Source of the DNA: Bacteroides sp.
Lineage (GTDB): Bacteria > Bacteroidota > Bacteroidia > Bacteroidales > Bacteroidaceae
DNA: 64,000 bases
Direction of reading: 5' to 3'
NCBI RefSeq assembly: GCF_030151085.1
Contig: NZ_JASLER010000060.1
Span: forward strand, 48,895 to 112,894
Below the pieces are notes generated by a model. It was not told the DNA's origin. It ran no database searches and saw nothing but the letters and a program-made list of their open reading frames with translations. The position numbers were made by a program, and so were the translations under genes. Of this stretch, positions 52,914 to 61,416 are shown one piece after another (position 1 is the first letter of the stretch; each line of letters opens with the position of its first letter).

Positions 52914-53165
52914 GAGAATAAGAGCTAAAGCTCAATGTCTTCTAATAAGTATAAGAATGGAAATGCTATTCCATTTGTTTATGATTTATATTCATTTAAT
53001 ATTTTGCTGCAAGAGGCTATGCCTGGCATAGCACTTCTTAAGGATTTACTTTCTTTTATACCTCAATACCCTAATGTTTTGATTGCTGCAAATACAATGA
53101 ATGTTTCTTATTTTATTTTACTATACGAATAAGTTATTAACGGCTTCACTTTTTCTTGTATTAAA
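52914..53165. other. AT-rich stretch with a doubtful 65-codon frame and a 17-nt palindrome
   Basis: A plus-strand frame at 52935-53132 has no ribosome-binding site and no recognisable similarity. It contains the perfect palindrome GCTATGCCTGGCATAGC at 53016-53032. I see no support for calling it a gene. Confidence 0.4.
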
Positions 53166-53200
53166 AAAGCCGTACCAAAGATACTCTCTGATACGGCTTT
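53163..53200 (-). terminator. terminator of groES-groEL
   Basis: AAAGCCGTA (53166-53174) pairs with TACGGCTTT (53192-53200). On the minus strand a run of T follows. It lies 37 nt after the groEL stop. Confidence 0.88.
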
Positions 53201-53237
53201 AACTTATATATAAATAGTTCTATTGAAGAGAATGATA

Positions 53238-54875
53238 TTACATCATTCCGCCCATACCTCCCATTCCGGGAGCACCCATAGGCATTTCGGGCTTATCTTC
53301 TTTCTTTTCTACGATCACACATTCAGTAGTGAGACACATACCAGCAATAGAAGCAGCGTTTTCAAGAGCTACGCGAGTAACCTTAGCAGGATCTACCACA
53401 CCGGCAGCGTTCAAGTTTTCATAAACATCGGTACGGGCATTGTAACCGAAGTCACCTTTACCTTCACGTACTTTCTGAACAACAACTGCACCTTCTTTGC
53501 CTGCGTTAGCTACAATTTGACGCAAAGGTTCTTCGATGGCACGCTTGATGATGTCAATACCTGTAGTTTCATCGGCATTTTCACCTTTCATACCTTCCAA
53601 AGCGTCGATAGCACGAATGTATGCTACACCACCACCTGCTACGATACCTTCTTCGATCGCTGCACGAGTGGCACGAAGTGCATCATCTACACGGTCTTTC
53701 TTTTCCTTCATTTCTACTTCAGAAGCAGCACCTACGTACAGTACAGCTACACCACCTGAGAGCTTAGCCAAACGTTCCTGCAGTTTTTCCTTGTCATAAT
53801 CGGACTTGGTAGCAACAATCTGAGCTTTGATTTGTTCACAACGTTCTTTGATGGCCTTTTTGTCACCGGCACCGTTAACGATGGTAGTATTATCTTTAGA
53901 TACAGTGATTTTGTCAGCAGTACCCAACATTTCGATAGTAGCTTGTTCCAGTTTCAAACCTTTTTCTTCACTGATAACAACACCACCAGTCAATATTGCG
54001 ATGTCTTCCAACATTTCCTTACGACGGTCACCGAAGCCCGGAGCCTTCACAGCACAAATCTTTAACTGAGAACGCAGACGGTTTACAACCAAGGTAGTAA
54101 GAGCTTCGCTATCTACATCTTCGGCAATTACCAATAGAGGACGGCCACTTTGTACAGCCGGTTCGAGAATAGGCAAGAAATCTTTCAAGTTAGAAATCTT
54201 CTTGTCATAGATCAGAACGTATGGATTCTCCATCTCACATTCCATCTTCTCTGTATTGGTAACGAAATAAGCAGAAAGATAACCACGATCGAACTGCATA
54301 CCTTCTACTACACCGATAGTGGTGTCAGTACCTTTGGCTTCTTCAATAGTGATAACACCGTCTTTTGATACTTTACGCATAGCGTCAGCAATCAATTTAC
54401 CGATAACCGGGTCATTGTTAGCAGAAACAGAAGCAACTTGTTCGATCTGATCGTAGTTGTCACCTACTGTCTGAGATTGAGTCTTGATAGATTCAACGAC
54501 TTTAGCAACAGCTTTATCAATACCGCGTTTGATATCCATAGGGCTTGCACCGGCAGTAACGTTCTTCAAACCTTCAGCTACGATGGCTTGAGCCAAAACA
54601 GTAGCGGTTGTAGTACCATCACCTGCGTCGTCACCAGTTTTTGAAGCTACTTCCTTCACCAATTGAGCGCCGGTGTTCTGATATGCATCGGACAATTCGA
54701 TTTCTTTTGCAACAGTTACACCATCTTTAGTGATGTGGGGAGCACCGAATTTCTTTTCGATGATTACGTTACGACCTTTAGGACCGAGAGTAACTTTTAC
54801 TGCATTAGCCAGTGTGTCGATACCTTTCTTCAATTGGTCACGGGCATCGATATTGAATAAAATTTCTTTTGCCAT
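53238..54875 (-). CDS. groEL: chaperonin GroEL (Hsp60)
   Basis: The 545-aa 60-kDa chaperonin folds client proteins in the GroES-capped cavity. It has the KVTLGPKGRNVIIEKKFGAP start, the ATP-binding DGTTTATVLAQ, AAVEEGIVAGGG-like ATRAAIEEGIVAGGG near 400, and a C-terminal GGM tail (GAPGMGGMGGMM). The length is standard. It lies 42 nt downstream of groES in the usual two-gene operon. No CIRCE element is present upstream. Confidence 0.98.
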   Translation of the reverse strand: MAKEILFNIDARDQLKKGIDTLANAVKVTLGPKGRNVIIEKKFGAPHITKDGVTVAKEIELSDAYQNTGAQLVKEVASKTGDDAGDGTTTATVLAQAIVAEGLKNVTAGASPMDIKRGIDKAVAKVVESIKTQSQTVGDNYDQIEQVASVSANNDPVIGKLIADAMRKVSKDGVITIEEAKGTDTTIGVVEGMQFDRGYLSAYFVTNTEKMECEMENPYVLIYDKKISNLKDFLPILEPAVQSGRPLLVIAEDVDSEALTTLVVNRLRSQLKICAVKAPGFGDRRKEMLEDIAILTGGVVISEEKGLKLEQATIEMLGTADKITVSKDNTTIVNGAGDKKAIKERCEQIKAQIVATKSDYDKEKLQERLAKLSGGVAVLYVGAASEVEMKEKKDRVDDALRATRAAIEEGIVAGGGVAYIRAIDALEGMKGENADETTGIDIIKRAIEEPLRQIVANAGKEGAVVVQKVREGKGDFGYNARTDVYENLNAAGVVDPAKVTRVALENAASIAGMCLTTECVIVEKKEDKPEMPMGAPGMGGMGGMM

Positions 54876-54917
54876 AATGATTATCTTATTTACAGATTAT
54901 ATATTACTAATTACAAA

Positions 54918-55190
54918 TTATCCCAAAACAGCGAGTACATCGCTTTGACGCATGATGAGGTACTTAGTGCCTTCAACTTCCAGTTCAGTACCGGCATATT
55001 TGCCATACAATACAGTATCGCCTACTTTCAGCACCATTTCTTCGTCTTTTGTTCCGTTGCCTACTGCGATAACTTCACCTTTCAAAGGTTTCTCTTTTGC
55101 TGTATCAGGAATAATGATACCACCAATAGTTTTTTCTTCTGCAGGTGCAGGGAGTATCAGCACTCTGTCTGCCAATGGTTTAATGTTCAT
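54918..55190 (-). CDS. groES: co-chaperonin GroES (Hsp10)
   Basis: The 90-aa lid of the GroEL chamber has MNIKPLADRVLILPAPAEEKTIGGI with the mobile loop, GEVIAVGNGTKDEEM, VGDTVLYGKYAGTEL and a C-terminal YLIMRQSDVLAVL. The start at 55190 (MNIKPLADRV) is the family start; the in-frame upstream codon at 55220 adds ten residues unlike GroES. It is the first gene of the operon. Confidence 0.97.
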   Translation of the reverse strand: MNIKPLADRVLILPAPAEEKTIGGIIIPDTAKEKPLKGEVIAVGNGTKDEEMVLKVGDTVLYGKYAGTELEVEGTKYLIMRQSDVLAVLG

Positions 55191-55222
55191 AGTTCTTTTG
55201 TTTTTATTTATGTTATACATTA

Positions 55223-55250
55223 ATTATAATAGTTTCTTGCCATTACGCAA
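55223..55250 (-). promoter_or_regulatory. candidate promoter of groES-groEL with E. coli-like boxes
   Basis: Minus strand TTGCGT (55250-55245), 16 nt, then TATAAT (55228-55223), with the ATG 33 nt downstream. This differs from the TTTG/TAnnTTTG pattern seen elsewhere in the window and could be a heat-shock or alternative-sigma promoter. No CIRCE inverted repeat is visible. Confidence 0.4.
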
Positions 55251-55332
55251 GCGATAAAGAACTTACGAAAAGTGTGCCAAACGGAAAAGCTGTTCCTTTG
55301 GCAGGCAAAGGCTGACAAAATGGCAAAAAGGA

Positions 55333-55363
55333 TTGGTATTTATTACAAAAAAGAGCATCTTTG
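55333..55363 (+). promoter_or_regulatory. promoter of the bile-acid-symporter-family gene
   Basis: TTG (55333-55335), 20 nt, then CATCTTTG (55356-55363), one base off TAnnTTTG. The ATG follows 27 nt later. Confidence 0.5.
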
Positions 55364-55390
55364 CAACCCGAATTAAAAGTATAATAAATA

Positions 55391-56242
55391 ATGAACGCAA
55401 TCTGGATTGTCCTTCCTATTCTCACGCTGTTAATGTTTGAGTTGGGGCTTACGCTACAAATAGAAGATTTCAAACTATTCAAGAAACGTCCACGCCCGAT
55501 TATAGCTGGAATAATAGGACAAATCATATTCTTGCCGATATTGGCGTTTATCTTAGGCTGGCTATTCAAGCTCGACCCTCTCTTTTTTATCGGAATCATG
55601 TTGATAGCCTGTTCACCCGGTGGCAGTTCATCAAATATCTTCTCAATGATTGCCAAAGGGGATGTGGCACTATCCGTATCGCTTACAGCATGTAGCAGTA
55701 TCATAACTCTGTTTACTATCCCAGTGATTATGGAGTTTGCCACCCGGCTTATAGGCAGTAACCTGAATATTGATGTCCACCTTCCTATAGGTAGCCTTAT
55801 GATACAGAACCTTTTACTAATGCTTCTCCCGATTGTAACCGGCATTTTGGTGAAACGTTATCGCCCGCTTGTGGCGGAAAGAATTCATAAAATCTTATCT
55901 AAAGTAGCTTTTCCTGCATTAATTTTGCTAGCAACCCTCTTTTTCATTCAACATCATGCTACTATCACAGCACAATTCGGCAAACTAGGCTTGTGCATCT
56001 CTGTTCTTATATTATTAGCTATGGGTGGAGGTCTACTACTATCGAAGTGGATGCACCTCAACCGGAAAGAGCAACGCACACTCATTATAGAAATAGGTAT
56101 GCAGAATGCAGCTCAAGCAATTGCCATTGCCAGTAGTCCGTTTGTATTCAACAACGATATTATAGCAATACCCGCCATCATTTATGCATTGATGATGAAT
56201 GTGATTCTATTAGTGTATGTAGGGATAGCAAAACGAAGATAA
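55391..56242 (+). CDS. bile acid:sodium symporter (BASS) family transporter
   Basis: The 283-aa inner-membrane protein has about nine helices. The BASS/SBF core motifs are visible: MFELGLTLQIEDFKLFKKRPRP (helix 1-2), MLIACSPGGSSSNIFSMIAKGDVALSVSLTACSSIITL (the crossover region) and IEIGMQNAAQAIAIASS (second crossover). Family members carry bile acids, pyruvate, pantothenate or other organic anions with Na+, so the name does not prove a bile acid substrate. Its stop codon abuts the stop of the convergent gene with no base between. Confidence 0.9.
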   Translation: MNAIWIVLPILTLLMFELGLTLQIEDFKLFKKRPRPIIAGIIGQIIFLPILAFILGWLFKLDPLFFIGIMLIACSPGGSSSNIFSMIAKGDVALSVSLTACSSIITLFTIPVIMEFATRLIGSNLNIDVHLPIGSLMIQNLLLMLLPIVTGILVKRYRPLVAERIHKILSKVAFPALILLATLFFIQHHATITAQFGKLGLCISVLILLAMGGGLLLSKWMHLNRKEQRTLIIEIGMQNAAQAIAIASSPFVFNNDIIAIPAIIYALMMNVILLVYVGIAKRR

Positions 56243-58162
56243 TCAGAGGGGATAAGTTATTACTATTTCTCCTTCGACTATCTCGTAAGAGCCTCCAGCC
56301 GCTTTCAAATACAAGCGAGCTATATCTTGGCCAATACGTTCATTAGAAGTGGAAGCATGTAATTTCACAAGAGGAATATGAATGACTATTCGTGCAAAAC
56401 GTCCTGTAGTGTTCAATGTATAATTCACCTCGAACTTCTCCTCACAATCTTCGGGAGCAGATAAGGCAAAAACCAATACACGGCTGAACCATGCACTATC
56501 CACCCTTGCCACCAAAGTATCAAGTTCTGTAGAGAATTGCTGTACCCAAGTGTTCGCAACCTGCATACCCAATATTGACTTTGCCTCTTGGCATAATTGC
56601 ACCAAATCGTGCTCATTTATACTGAACTTCATCATGCCAGCTTCCAAACGTGACAAATCGAGTACATTATTAACAAGGAGAATTAACCGTCCGGCATGTT
56701 TCTTTATCTTCTCCGAGAACTCCAACCTATCTTTCTGAGACAAATTGTCCGACAAGGATAGAATATCGGCACAATCTACAACCGTCTCAATCGGTTCTTT
56801 TATTTCCTCGTTGATAGTGCGCAGGAAGATTTCTTTCATCCTATTGGCATCATCAGCCCGCTTCCACGCTTTACGGGTTTCTTCCTCTGAATGACGCAAC
56901 ACTTTATTTGCACGAAAGATATATCTCAATACAACCAGCAATATTATTAACAACAATACCGCTACACTGACTTTCACAATATTGAATCTCTCCTGCCCCA
57001 TCTCATGTTCAAGCAAAGCTTTCCTGATTTTAAAGTTCGATAGCGCTGCCTCTTTATTATTACGTGCAATATCTCTATTAATAGAATAACATAGATGTAC
57101 AGCATTCTTGTAGCTAAGCGCTGCCACTTTATAATCCTTTCTGAATGCGGCACAGTCACCCTTCATCTGATGGACACTTATCATATAGGTTATCCGTAAG
57201 TCCTTGCCTATTTCAGCAGCAAGATCAAACTCTTTGTAGCAATTAGGCATATCATTAATCAGATAATAATATCCTCCCCAATACGTATGATAGCTAACTT
57301 GCTTTATCACAAGCCAGTCATCTCCATAATATTGTCTCACTTCTTCCAATGATTTTTTCATCATCCCAACATCAGGAATTGCCAGACCAATCTTGCTATA
57401 ATCCAACAGAATTGCAATAAGAGCATCTCTATAACTAACAGAGTCGGTTATTTCTCCTTTTTTCAACTCTTCCATACTCTTATCCAAAGCTTCCACTGCT
57501 TTATCATATAAATTCTGCTGACAATAAATCATAGAAATTCTATGGTAGACCGCCCTTCTTTGTTGACTGGTAAGTTCCGGCAATTCCAAAAACTTCAGGC
57601 TCTGTTTCAAAGCTTCATCATGTTGATGAGCTTGTCGCACATTTTCACTTAAAACAATATCAGCAATAAGCTGCCCCTGAGGATATTTTAAAGAATCGGC
57701 TTCTCGCTTCATCTGTTCGACACCAATAGTTACCAGTTCAGTATTGCCCTTTCCACTTTCACCTGTTAATAAATTACTCCATGCACTAAAGTACGGTCCA
57801 TACTGCTTGTACTTCAAGCAAGCTGTTCTTAAATCCTGCAAACAACTTTTCAGACAGTTTCGATTTTCTCGGTACTCGTAATATCGACAGAGATCATAAA
57901 GCACGCTGATTTCCAGACTGGCTTTCTCCAATCTACGAGAAAGCCCTAATGACAAATTCAACAGTTCGATAGTCCAATCCAATTGTCGGTGATGCCGAAA
58001 AACATGCTGCATATAGATGATTCTTGTAGAATCCATAGGCATGCGATTCACTATTTGTATTACGCTATCACATGCACGCTTATCCACCGGCTTCATATCG
58101 ACAGCCCACGTTGCAGTTACAAACATGAGAGACAGAAATATAAGAAAAGTAACTCGTTTCAT
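56243..58162 (-). CDS. TPR-containing pseudo-histidine kinase
   Basis: The 639-aa protein has a signal peptide (about 1-20) and a periplasmic TPR-like helical region (about 25-390), rich in YxxAVEALDKS-type repeats. A transmembrane helix (about 398-418, VSVAVLLLIILLVVLRYIF) and a coiled linker lead to a HisKA/HATPase-like region. In the H-box the phospho-accepting His is Glu452 (LRTINEEIKEPI instead of the SHEIRTPL type). No G1 or G2 ATP-lid motif is visible. It is probably a signal-input or scaffold partner of the kinase encoded just upstream, whose stop overlaps its start (ATGA). The layout resembles Bacteroides proteins annotated with DUF5112/DUF5113. Confidence 0.85.
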   Translation of the reverse strand: MKRVTFLIFLSLMFVTATWAVDMKPVDKRACDSVIQIVNRMPMDSTRIIYMQHVFRHHRQLDWTIELLNLSLGLSRRLEKASLEISVLYDLCRYYEYRENRNCLKSCLQDLRTACLKYKQYGPYFSAWSNLLTGESGKGNTELVTIGVEQMKREADSLKYPQGQLIADIVLSENVRQAHQHDEALKQSLKFLELPELTSQQRRAVYHRISMIYCQQNLYDKAVEALDKSMEELKKGEITDSVSYRDALIAILLDYSKIGLAIPDVGMMKKSLEEVRQYYGDDWLVIKQVSYHTYWGGYYYLINDMPNCYKEFDLAAEIGKDLRITYMISVHQMKGDCAAFRKDYKVAALSYKNAVHLCYSINRDIARNNKEAALSNFKIRKALLEHEMGQERFNIVKVSVAVLLLIILLVVLRYIFRANKVLRHSEEETRKAWKRADDANRMKEIFLRTINEEIKEPIETVVDCADILSLSDNLSQKDRLEFSEKIKKHAGRLILLVNNVLDLSRLEAGMMKFSINEHDLVQLCQEAKSILGMQVANTWVQQFSTELDTLVARVDSAWFSRVLVFALSAPEDCEEKFEVNYTLNTTGRFARIVIHIPLVKLHASTSNERIGQDIARLYLKAAGGSYEIVEGEIVITYPL

Positions 58163-59244
58163 ACACTTCCCCCTCTCTCTTTTAATGGATGCGTAAATAC
58201 GAAACGGGCTCCTTTCGTGTAAGTGGAATCAACCCATATTTTGCCACCCAACCTACTGACAATAAGTTGACAAATAGACAATCCTATACCTGTTCCCTGA
58301 ACATGTTCATTTAATTTTTCAAACCGATCGAAGATATGTGACTGGGACTCCAAAGGAATACCACATCCTGTATCAGTAACGGAGAATTGAATCATATCTC
58401 CGACCGTCTTTTCTATTTTCAAAGTAATACTTCCAGTCTTGGTAAACTTGGTAGCATTCACCAGTAGATTGATAAGTAGCTGCTGCAAACGGGCAGAATC
58501 GGTTTGTAGAGTCAATTCCTTGAGTTCCGATTCGAACAAGATTGCCGCCTCGGTGCGTTTAATAGCAGCAATCGTTTTTACAATCCCTTTCCCTATCATA
58601 ATGACGTCACAAGATTGAATATTGAATGCCATATTTGTCACATCCACACATGATATATTTACAATATCATTAATAAGCTTTTGCAACAACTCAGAATTCA
58701 TCCTGATTATTTCGCTAGACTGGTTGCGGGTGTCTTCATCCAAATCTTCCATTGACAGCACTTCAGCAAAACCGGCAAGAGCATTCAGTGGAGTCCTAAT
58801 TTCATGGCTCATGTTGGACAATAACAAGCTTTTATTTTGAATAGACTCTTCGGCAAATCTTTTGGCTTCTTCTAACTCTTTCTTTGAAAGGGCAATCCGT
58901 TTGTTTTGACGTCGAAGATAAAAGATAGATACGGTTATGATTAAGATGATTGAAATACTGGTAACCCAAATAAAATTCAGCAGACGGTTTCTTTGGATAT
59001 TGTTATTGAGTTCAAGTTCATCAATAGAATAGTTTTTTCGTAAATCATCCACATAAACAGAGTTTATTTTACGATAATCCTTGATGGCACTAATATATAT
59101 ATCATGGTAAAGACTACATGCTTCTTGATACTGTTCTTGTTGCATAGCACGTTGTACCGTACTCCAATCGATGCTATCAGCTTCGTAGGCGTATCCGAAT
59201 ATAGATATACTGATTAGAAAAGTAAGAAGAATATATTTCTTCAT
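58159..59244 (-). CDS. short sensor histidine kinase
   Basis: The 361-aa protein has a signal peptide (about 1-19), a small periplasmic region (about 20-85), a transmembrane helix (about 90-110), a coiled linker and a complete kinase: H-box SNMSHEIRTPL (His147), N-box LLINLLVNATKF, G1 DTGCGI, F-box FDRFEKL and G2 GTGIGLS. There is no receiver or DNA-binding domain and no response regulator nearby, so its phospho-acceptor is encoded elsewhere. It is translationally coupled (ATGA, 4-nt overlap) to the pseudo-kinase gene. The two probably form a signalling complex. Confidence 0.9.
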   Translation of the reverse strand: MKKYILLTFLISISIFGYAYEADSIDWSTVQRAMQQEQYQEACSLYHDIYISAIKDYRKINSVYVDDLRKNYSIDELELNNNIQRNRLLNFIWVTSISIILIITVSIFYLRRQNKRIALSKKELEEAKRFAEESIQNKSLLLSNMSHEIRTPLNALAGFAEVLSMEDLDEDTRNQSSEIIRMNSELLQKLINDIVNISCVDVTNMAFNIQSCDVIMIGKGIVKTIAAIKRTEAAILFESELKELTLQTDSARLQQLLINLLVNATKFTKTGSITLKIEKTVGDMIQFSVTDTGCGIPLESQSHIFDRFEKLNEHVQGTGIGLSICQLIVSRLGGKIWVDSTYTKGARFVFTHPLKERGGSV

Positions 59245-59278
59245 CTGCTATCTCCACCTTATTTAGTTGTTTAAACCA

Positions 59279-59286
59279 CAAAAGTA
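59279..59286 (-). promoter_or_regulatory. -7 box of the kinase/pseudo-kinase operon
   Basis: TACTTTTG on the minus strand matches TAnnTTTG and lies 35 nt before the kinase ATG. The 130 nt between here and the 52-aa gene show no other feature. Confidence 0.5.
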
Positions 59287-59417
59287 ACACTAAAAATGAA
59301 ATTAATGACTAAGTAAACTAAATAAATAAGAGGATCGGGAGAAGAACTATTGACACCCGAAATACTAAAAAGCGGAAAGAAAGTATGTTAAGAGAATGGG
59401 GACTTATATAATCTGCC

Positions 59418-59576
59418 CTACTCCAATAACTCTTCAATAGAATAATTCTCCCAAAACACCTTGGTAGAATGTACTAATGAACTACCCATATAGATCAAAA
59501 ACAATGCTGCTATGACAATCATCAAAAAACTGACGAGGGCATTGTGCTTTTCTTGTTTTAATTCAACTGAAACCAT
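59418..59576 (-). CDS. 52-aa single-helix membrane protein
   Basis: It reads MVSVELKQEKHNALVSF and then a strongly hydrophobic helix (about residues 15-33), and ends with the acidic tail NYSIEELLE. It is preceded by AAAGGAGG six nt before the ATG, one of the few perfect Shine-Dalgarno sequences in the window, and by a TACTTTTG -7 box about 20 nt further up. This makes it a convincing gene despite its size. I do not recognise a family. It lies between hisS and the kinase operon on the same strand and may be a small regulatory membrane protein. Confidence 0.75.
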   Translation of the reverse strand: MVSVELKQEKHNALVSFLMIVIAALFLIYMGSSLVHSTKVFWENYSIEELLE

Positions 59577-59727
59577 AAAAACCTCCTTTATTTATTGTCA
59601 CTGCAAAAGTAAGTGCAATGTATTACATCTATCTTACACGATTATGACAAATATAGTGCAAAACCAAAGCAAAAACAAATTTATTTGATTCAACTAATGA
59701 TATAGTTCATAATCGTCCAAACAAATA

Positions 59728-59761
59728 TACAAAAAAAGGGGGCATTTTGTGCTCCCTTTTA
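59728..59761 (-). terminator. terminator of hisS
   Basis: On the minus strand AAAAGGG-GCA pairs with TGC-CCCTTTT around CAAAA, then a run of T. It lies 19 nt after the hisS stop. Confidence 0.85.
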
Positions 59762-59779
59762 AATGTATTTCAGATTTTA

Positions 59780-61141
59780 TTAATTCAATTCGCTAATCAG
59801 CTCCTGAGGAGTCAATAATTTCTGTTCGCCGGTTTCCATATTTTTTAAAGTAACCTTGCCTTCATTCATTTCGTTCTCTCCCACTAATGCAACAAACGGA
59901 ATCGCTTTGGAGTTTGCATAACTCATTTGTTTTTTCATTTTACCGGCATCTGGGAAGATTTCAGCACGAATGCCTGCAGCACGAACTTGTGCAAGTATAT
60001 TTATAGAGAAAGCAGCTTCCTTTTCACCAAAGTTGATAAACAATAATTGAGTACCGTTCACAGCTTCTTTCGGATAAAGTTCCAGTTGATTCAATACGTC
60101 GAAAATGCGGTCGGCCCCGAAAGAAATACCTACACCCGAAACGCCGGACATACCAAACACGCCGGTCAAGTTGTCATAACGACCACCACCGGTAATACTT
60201 CCGATCTGGACATCAAGAGCTTTTACTTCAAAGATAGCTCCGGTATAGTAATTCAAACCGCGGGCAAGGGTCAAATCGAGTTCAATCTCGTTCTTCAAGC
60301 CAAGGACAGAAAGAGTTTTCAAGATGAATTCGCTCTCTTCAACACCCTTTAGTCCGATTTCACTTGCAGCAAGTACCTCTTTCAAGGTGGCGAGTTTTTC
60401 TTCATTGCTACCACTGAGTAGAATAATAGGTTGCAGTTTGGCAATTGCCTCATCGCTAATTCCTTTTTCTCTCAGTTCCGTATTGACATTTTCCAAACCA
60501 ATCTTATCCAGTTTGTCAATAGCCACTGTTATGTCTACTATCTTATCAGACTCACCAATTATTTCAGCAATACCACTCAGAATCTTACGATTATTAATTT
60601 TAATACAAACACGAATGCCGAAGTGTGTAAATACTGTATCGACGATCTGCATCAATTCCACTTCATTCAAAAGAGAATCACTACCTACTACGTCAGCATC
60701 ACACTGATAGAATTCACGATAACGTCCCTTCTGCGGACGGTCGGCACGCCAAACAGGTTGTATCTGATAACGTTTGAAAGGAAATGTAATCTCTTCACGG
60801 TGCATGACCACGTAACGGGCAAACGGTACGGTAAGATCATAACGAAGTCCTTTCTCGCAGAACTTGCTGGCAAGTTTTACGGCATTACGGCTCAACAGTT
60901 CTTCATCCGTAAGTCCTGAGAAATAATCACCTGAATTCTGTATTTTAAATAGAAGCTTATCACCTTCTTCTCCATACTTACCCATCAAAGTAGATAGCAT
61001 CTCCATAGAGGGAGTTTCTATTTGCTGGAAACCATAAAGATGGTATACATCGCGAATCGTATTAAATATATAGTTACGCTTCGCCATTTCTACGGGCGAA
61101 AAGTCGCGGGTTCCTTTCGGAATACTTGGTTTTGCTGCCAT
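59780..61141 (-). CDS. hisS: histidyl-tRNA synthetase
   Basis: The 453-aa class II synthetase charges tRNA-His. It has the motif 1 region (PKGTRDFSPVEMAKRNYIF), motif 2 (ALRYDLTVPFARYV-like GLRYDLTVPFARYVV, then RYQIQPVWRADRPQKGRYREFYQCDADVVG), the His-specific LARGLNYYTGAIFE and motif 3 GGGRYDNL ... GVGISFGADRI, plus the anticodon-binding domain at the C-terminus. The length is normal. A TAACTTTG -7 box on the minus strand at 61180-61173 serves as promoter. Confidence 0.97.
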   Translation of the reverse strand: MAAKPSIPKGTRDFSPVEMAKRNYIFNTIRDVYHLYGFQQIETPSMEMLSTLMGKYGEEGDKLLFKIQNSGDYFSGLTDEELLSRNAVKLASKFCEKGLRYDLTVPFARYVVMHREEITFPFKRYQIQPVWRADRPQKGRYREFYQCDADVVGSDSLLNEVELMQIVDTVFTHFGIRVCIKINNRKILSGIAEIIGESDKIVDITVAIDKLDKIGLENVNTELREKGISDEAIAKLQPIILLSGSNEEKLATLKEVLAASEIGLKGVEESEFILKTLSVLGLKNEIELDLTLARGLNYYTGAIFEVKALDVQIGSITGGGRYDNLTGVFGMSGVSGVGISFGADRIFDVLNQLELYPKEAVNGTQLLFINFGEKEAAFSINILAQVRAAGIRAEIFPDAGKMKKQMSYANSKAIPFVALVGENEMNEGKVTLKNMETGEQKLLTPQELISELN

Positions 61142-61314
61142 ATTCGTATCAATTACTTTAAAATTCGGACGGCAAAGTTACGGTATTTTATCGAGGATGA
61201 AAAGAGAAAAAGAAAGAATATCAGACTAATGACTATTGAATAGAAAGGACAGGCTGCACCGTGTACACACAATCGCAAACAACTGTGATCGTTTTCGAAC
61301 GAAGTGTTCATTAA

Positions 61315-61330
61315 TGAACAAGTGGATACT
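61315..61330. promoter_or_regulatory. 16-nt perfect palindrome upstream of the transglutaminase-like gene
   Basis: TGTTCATTAATGAACA is a perfect dyad 87 nt before the ATG at 61417. The size and AT-rich centre fit a dimeric operator site, but no regulator is adjacent. Confidence 0.4.
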
Positions 61331-61416
61331 ATCCCAATATTCTATTTATCAATCATTTATATTCTAGGCATATTTTTTGTTTCACTTATCATACTAACTA
61401 ATAAAGAAAGCATATT

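Noticed and set aside
52935..53132. 65-codon plus-strand frame
   Set aside because: No ribosome-binding site, no recognisable domain, and a perfect 17-nt palindrome lies inside it. Kept only as a doubtful stretch.
53223..53759. 178-codon plus-strand frame
   Set aside because: It is antisense to groEL, which is beyond doubt.
55191..55390. CIRCE heat-shock operator upstream of groES
   Set aside because: No TTAGCACTC/GAGTGCTAA inverted repeat is present in the gap.
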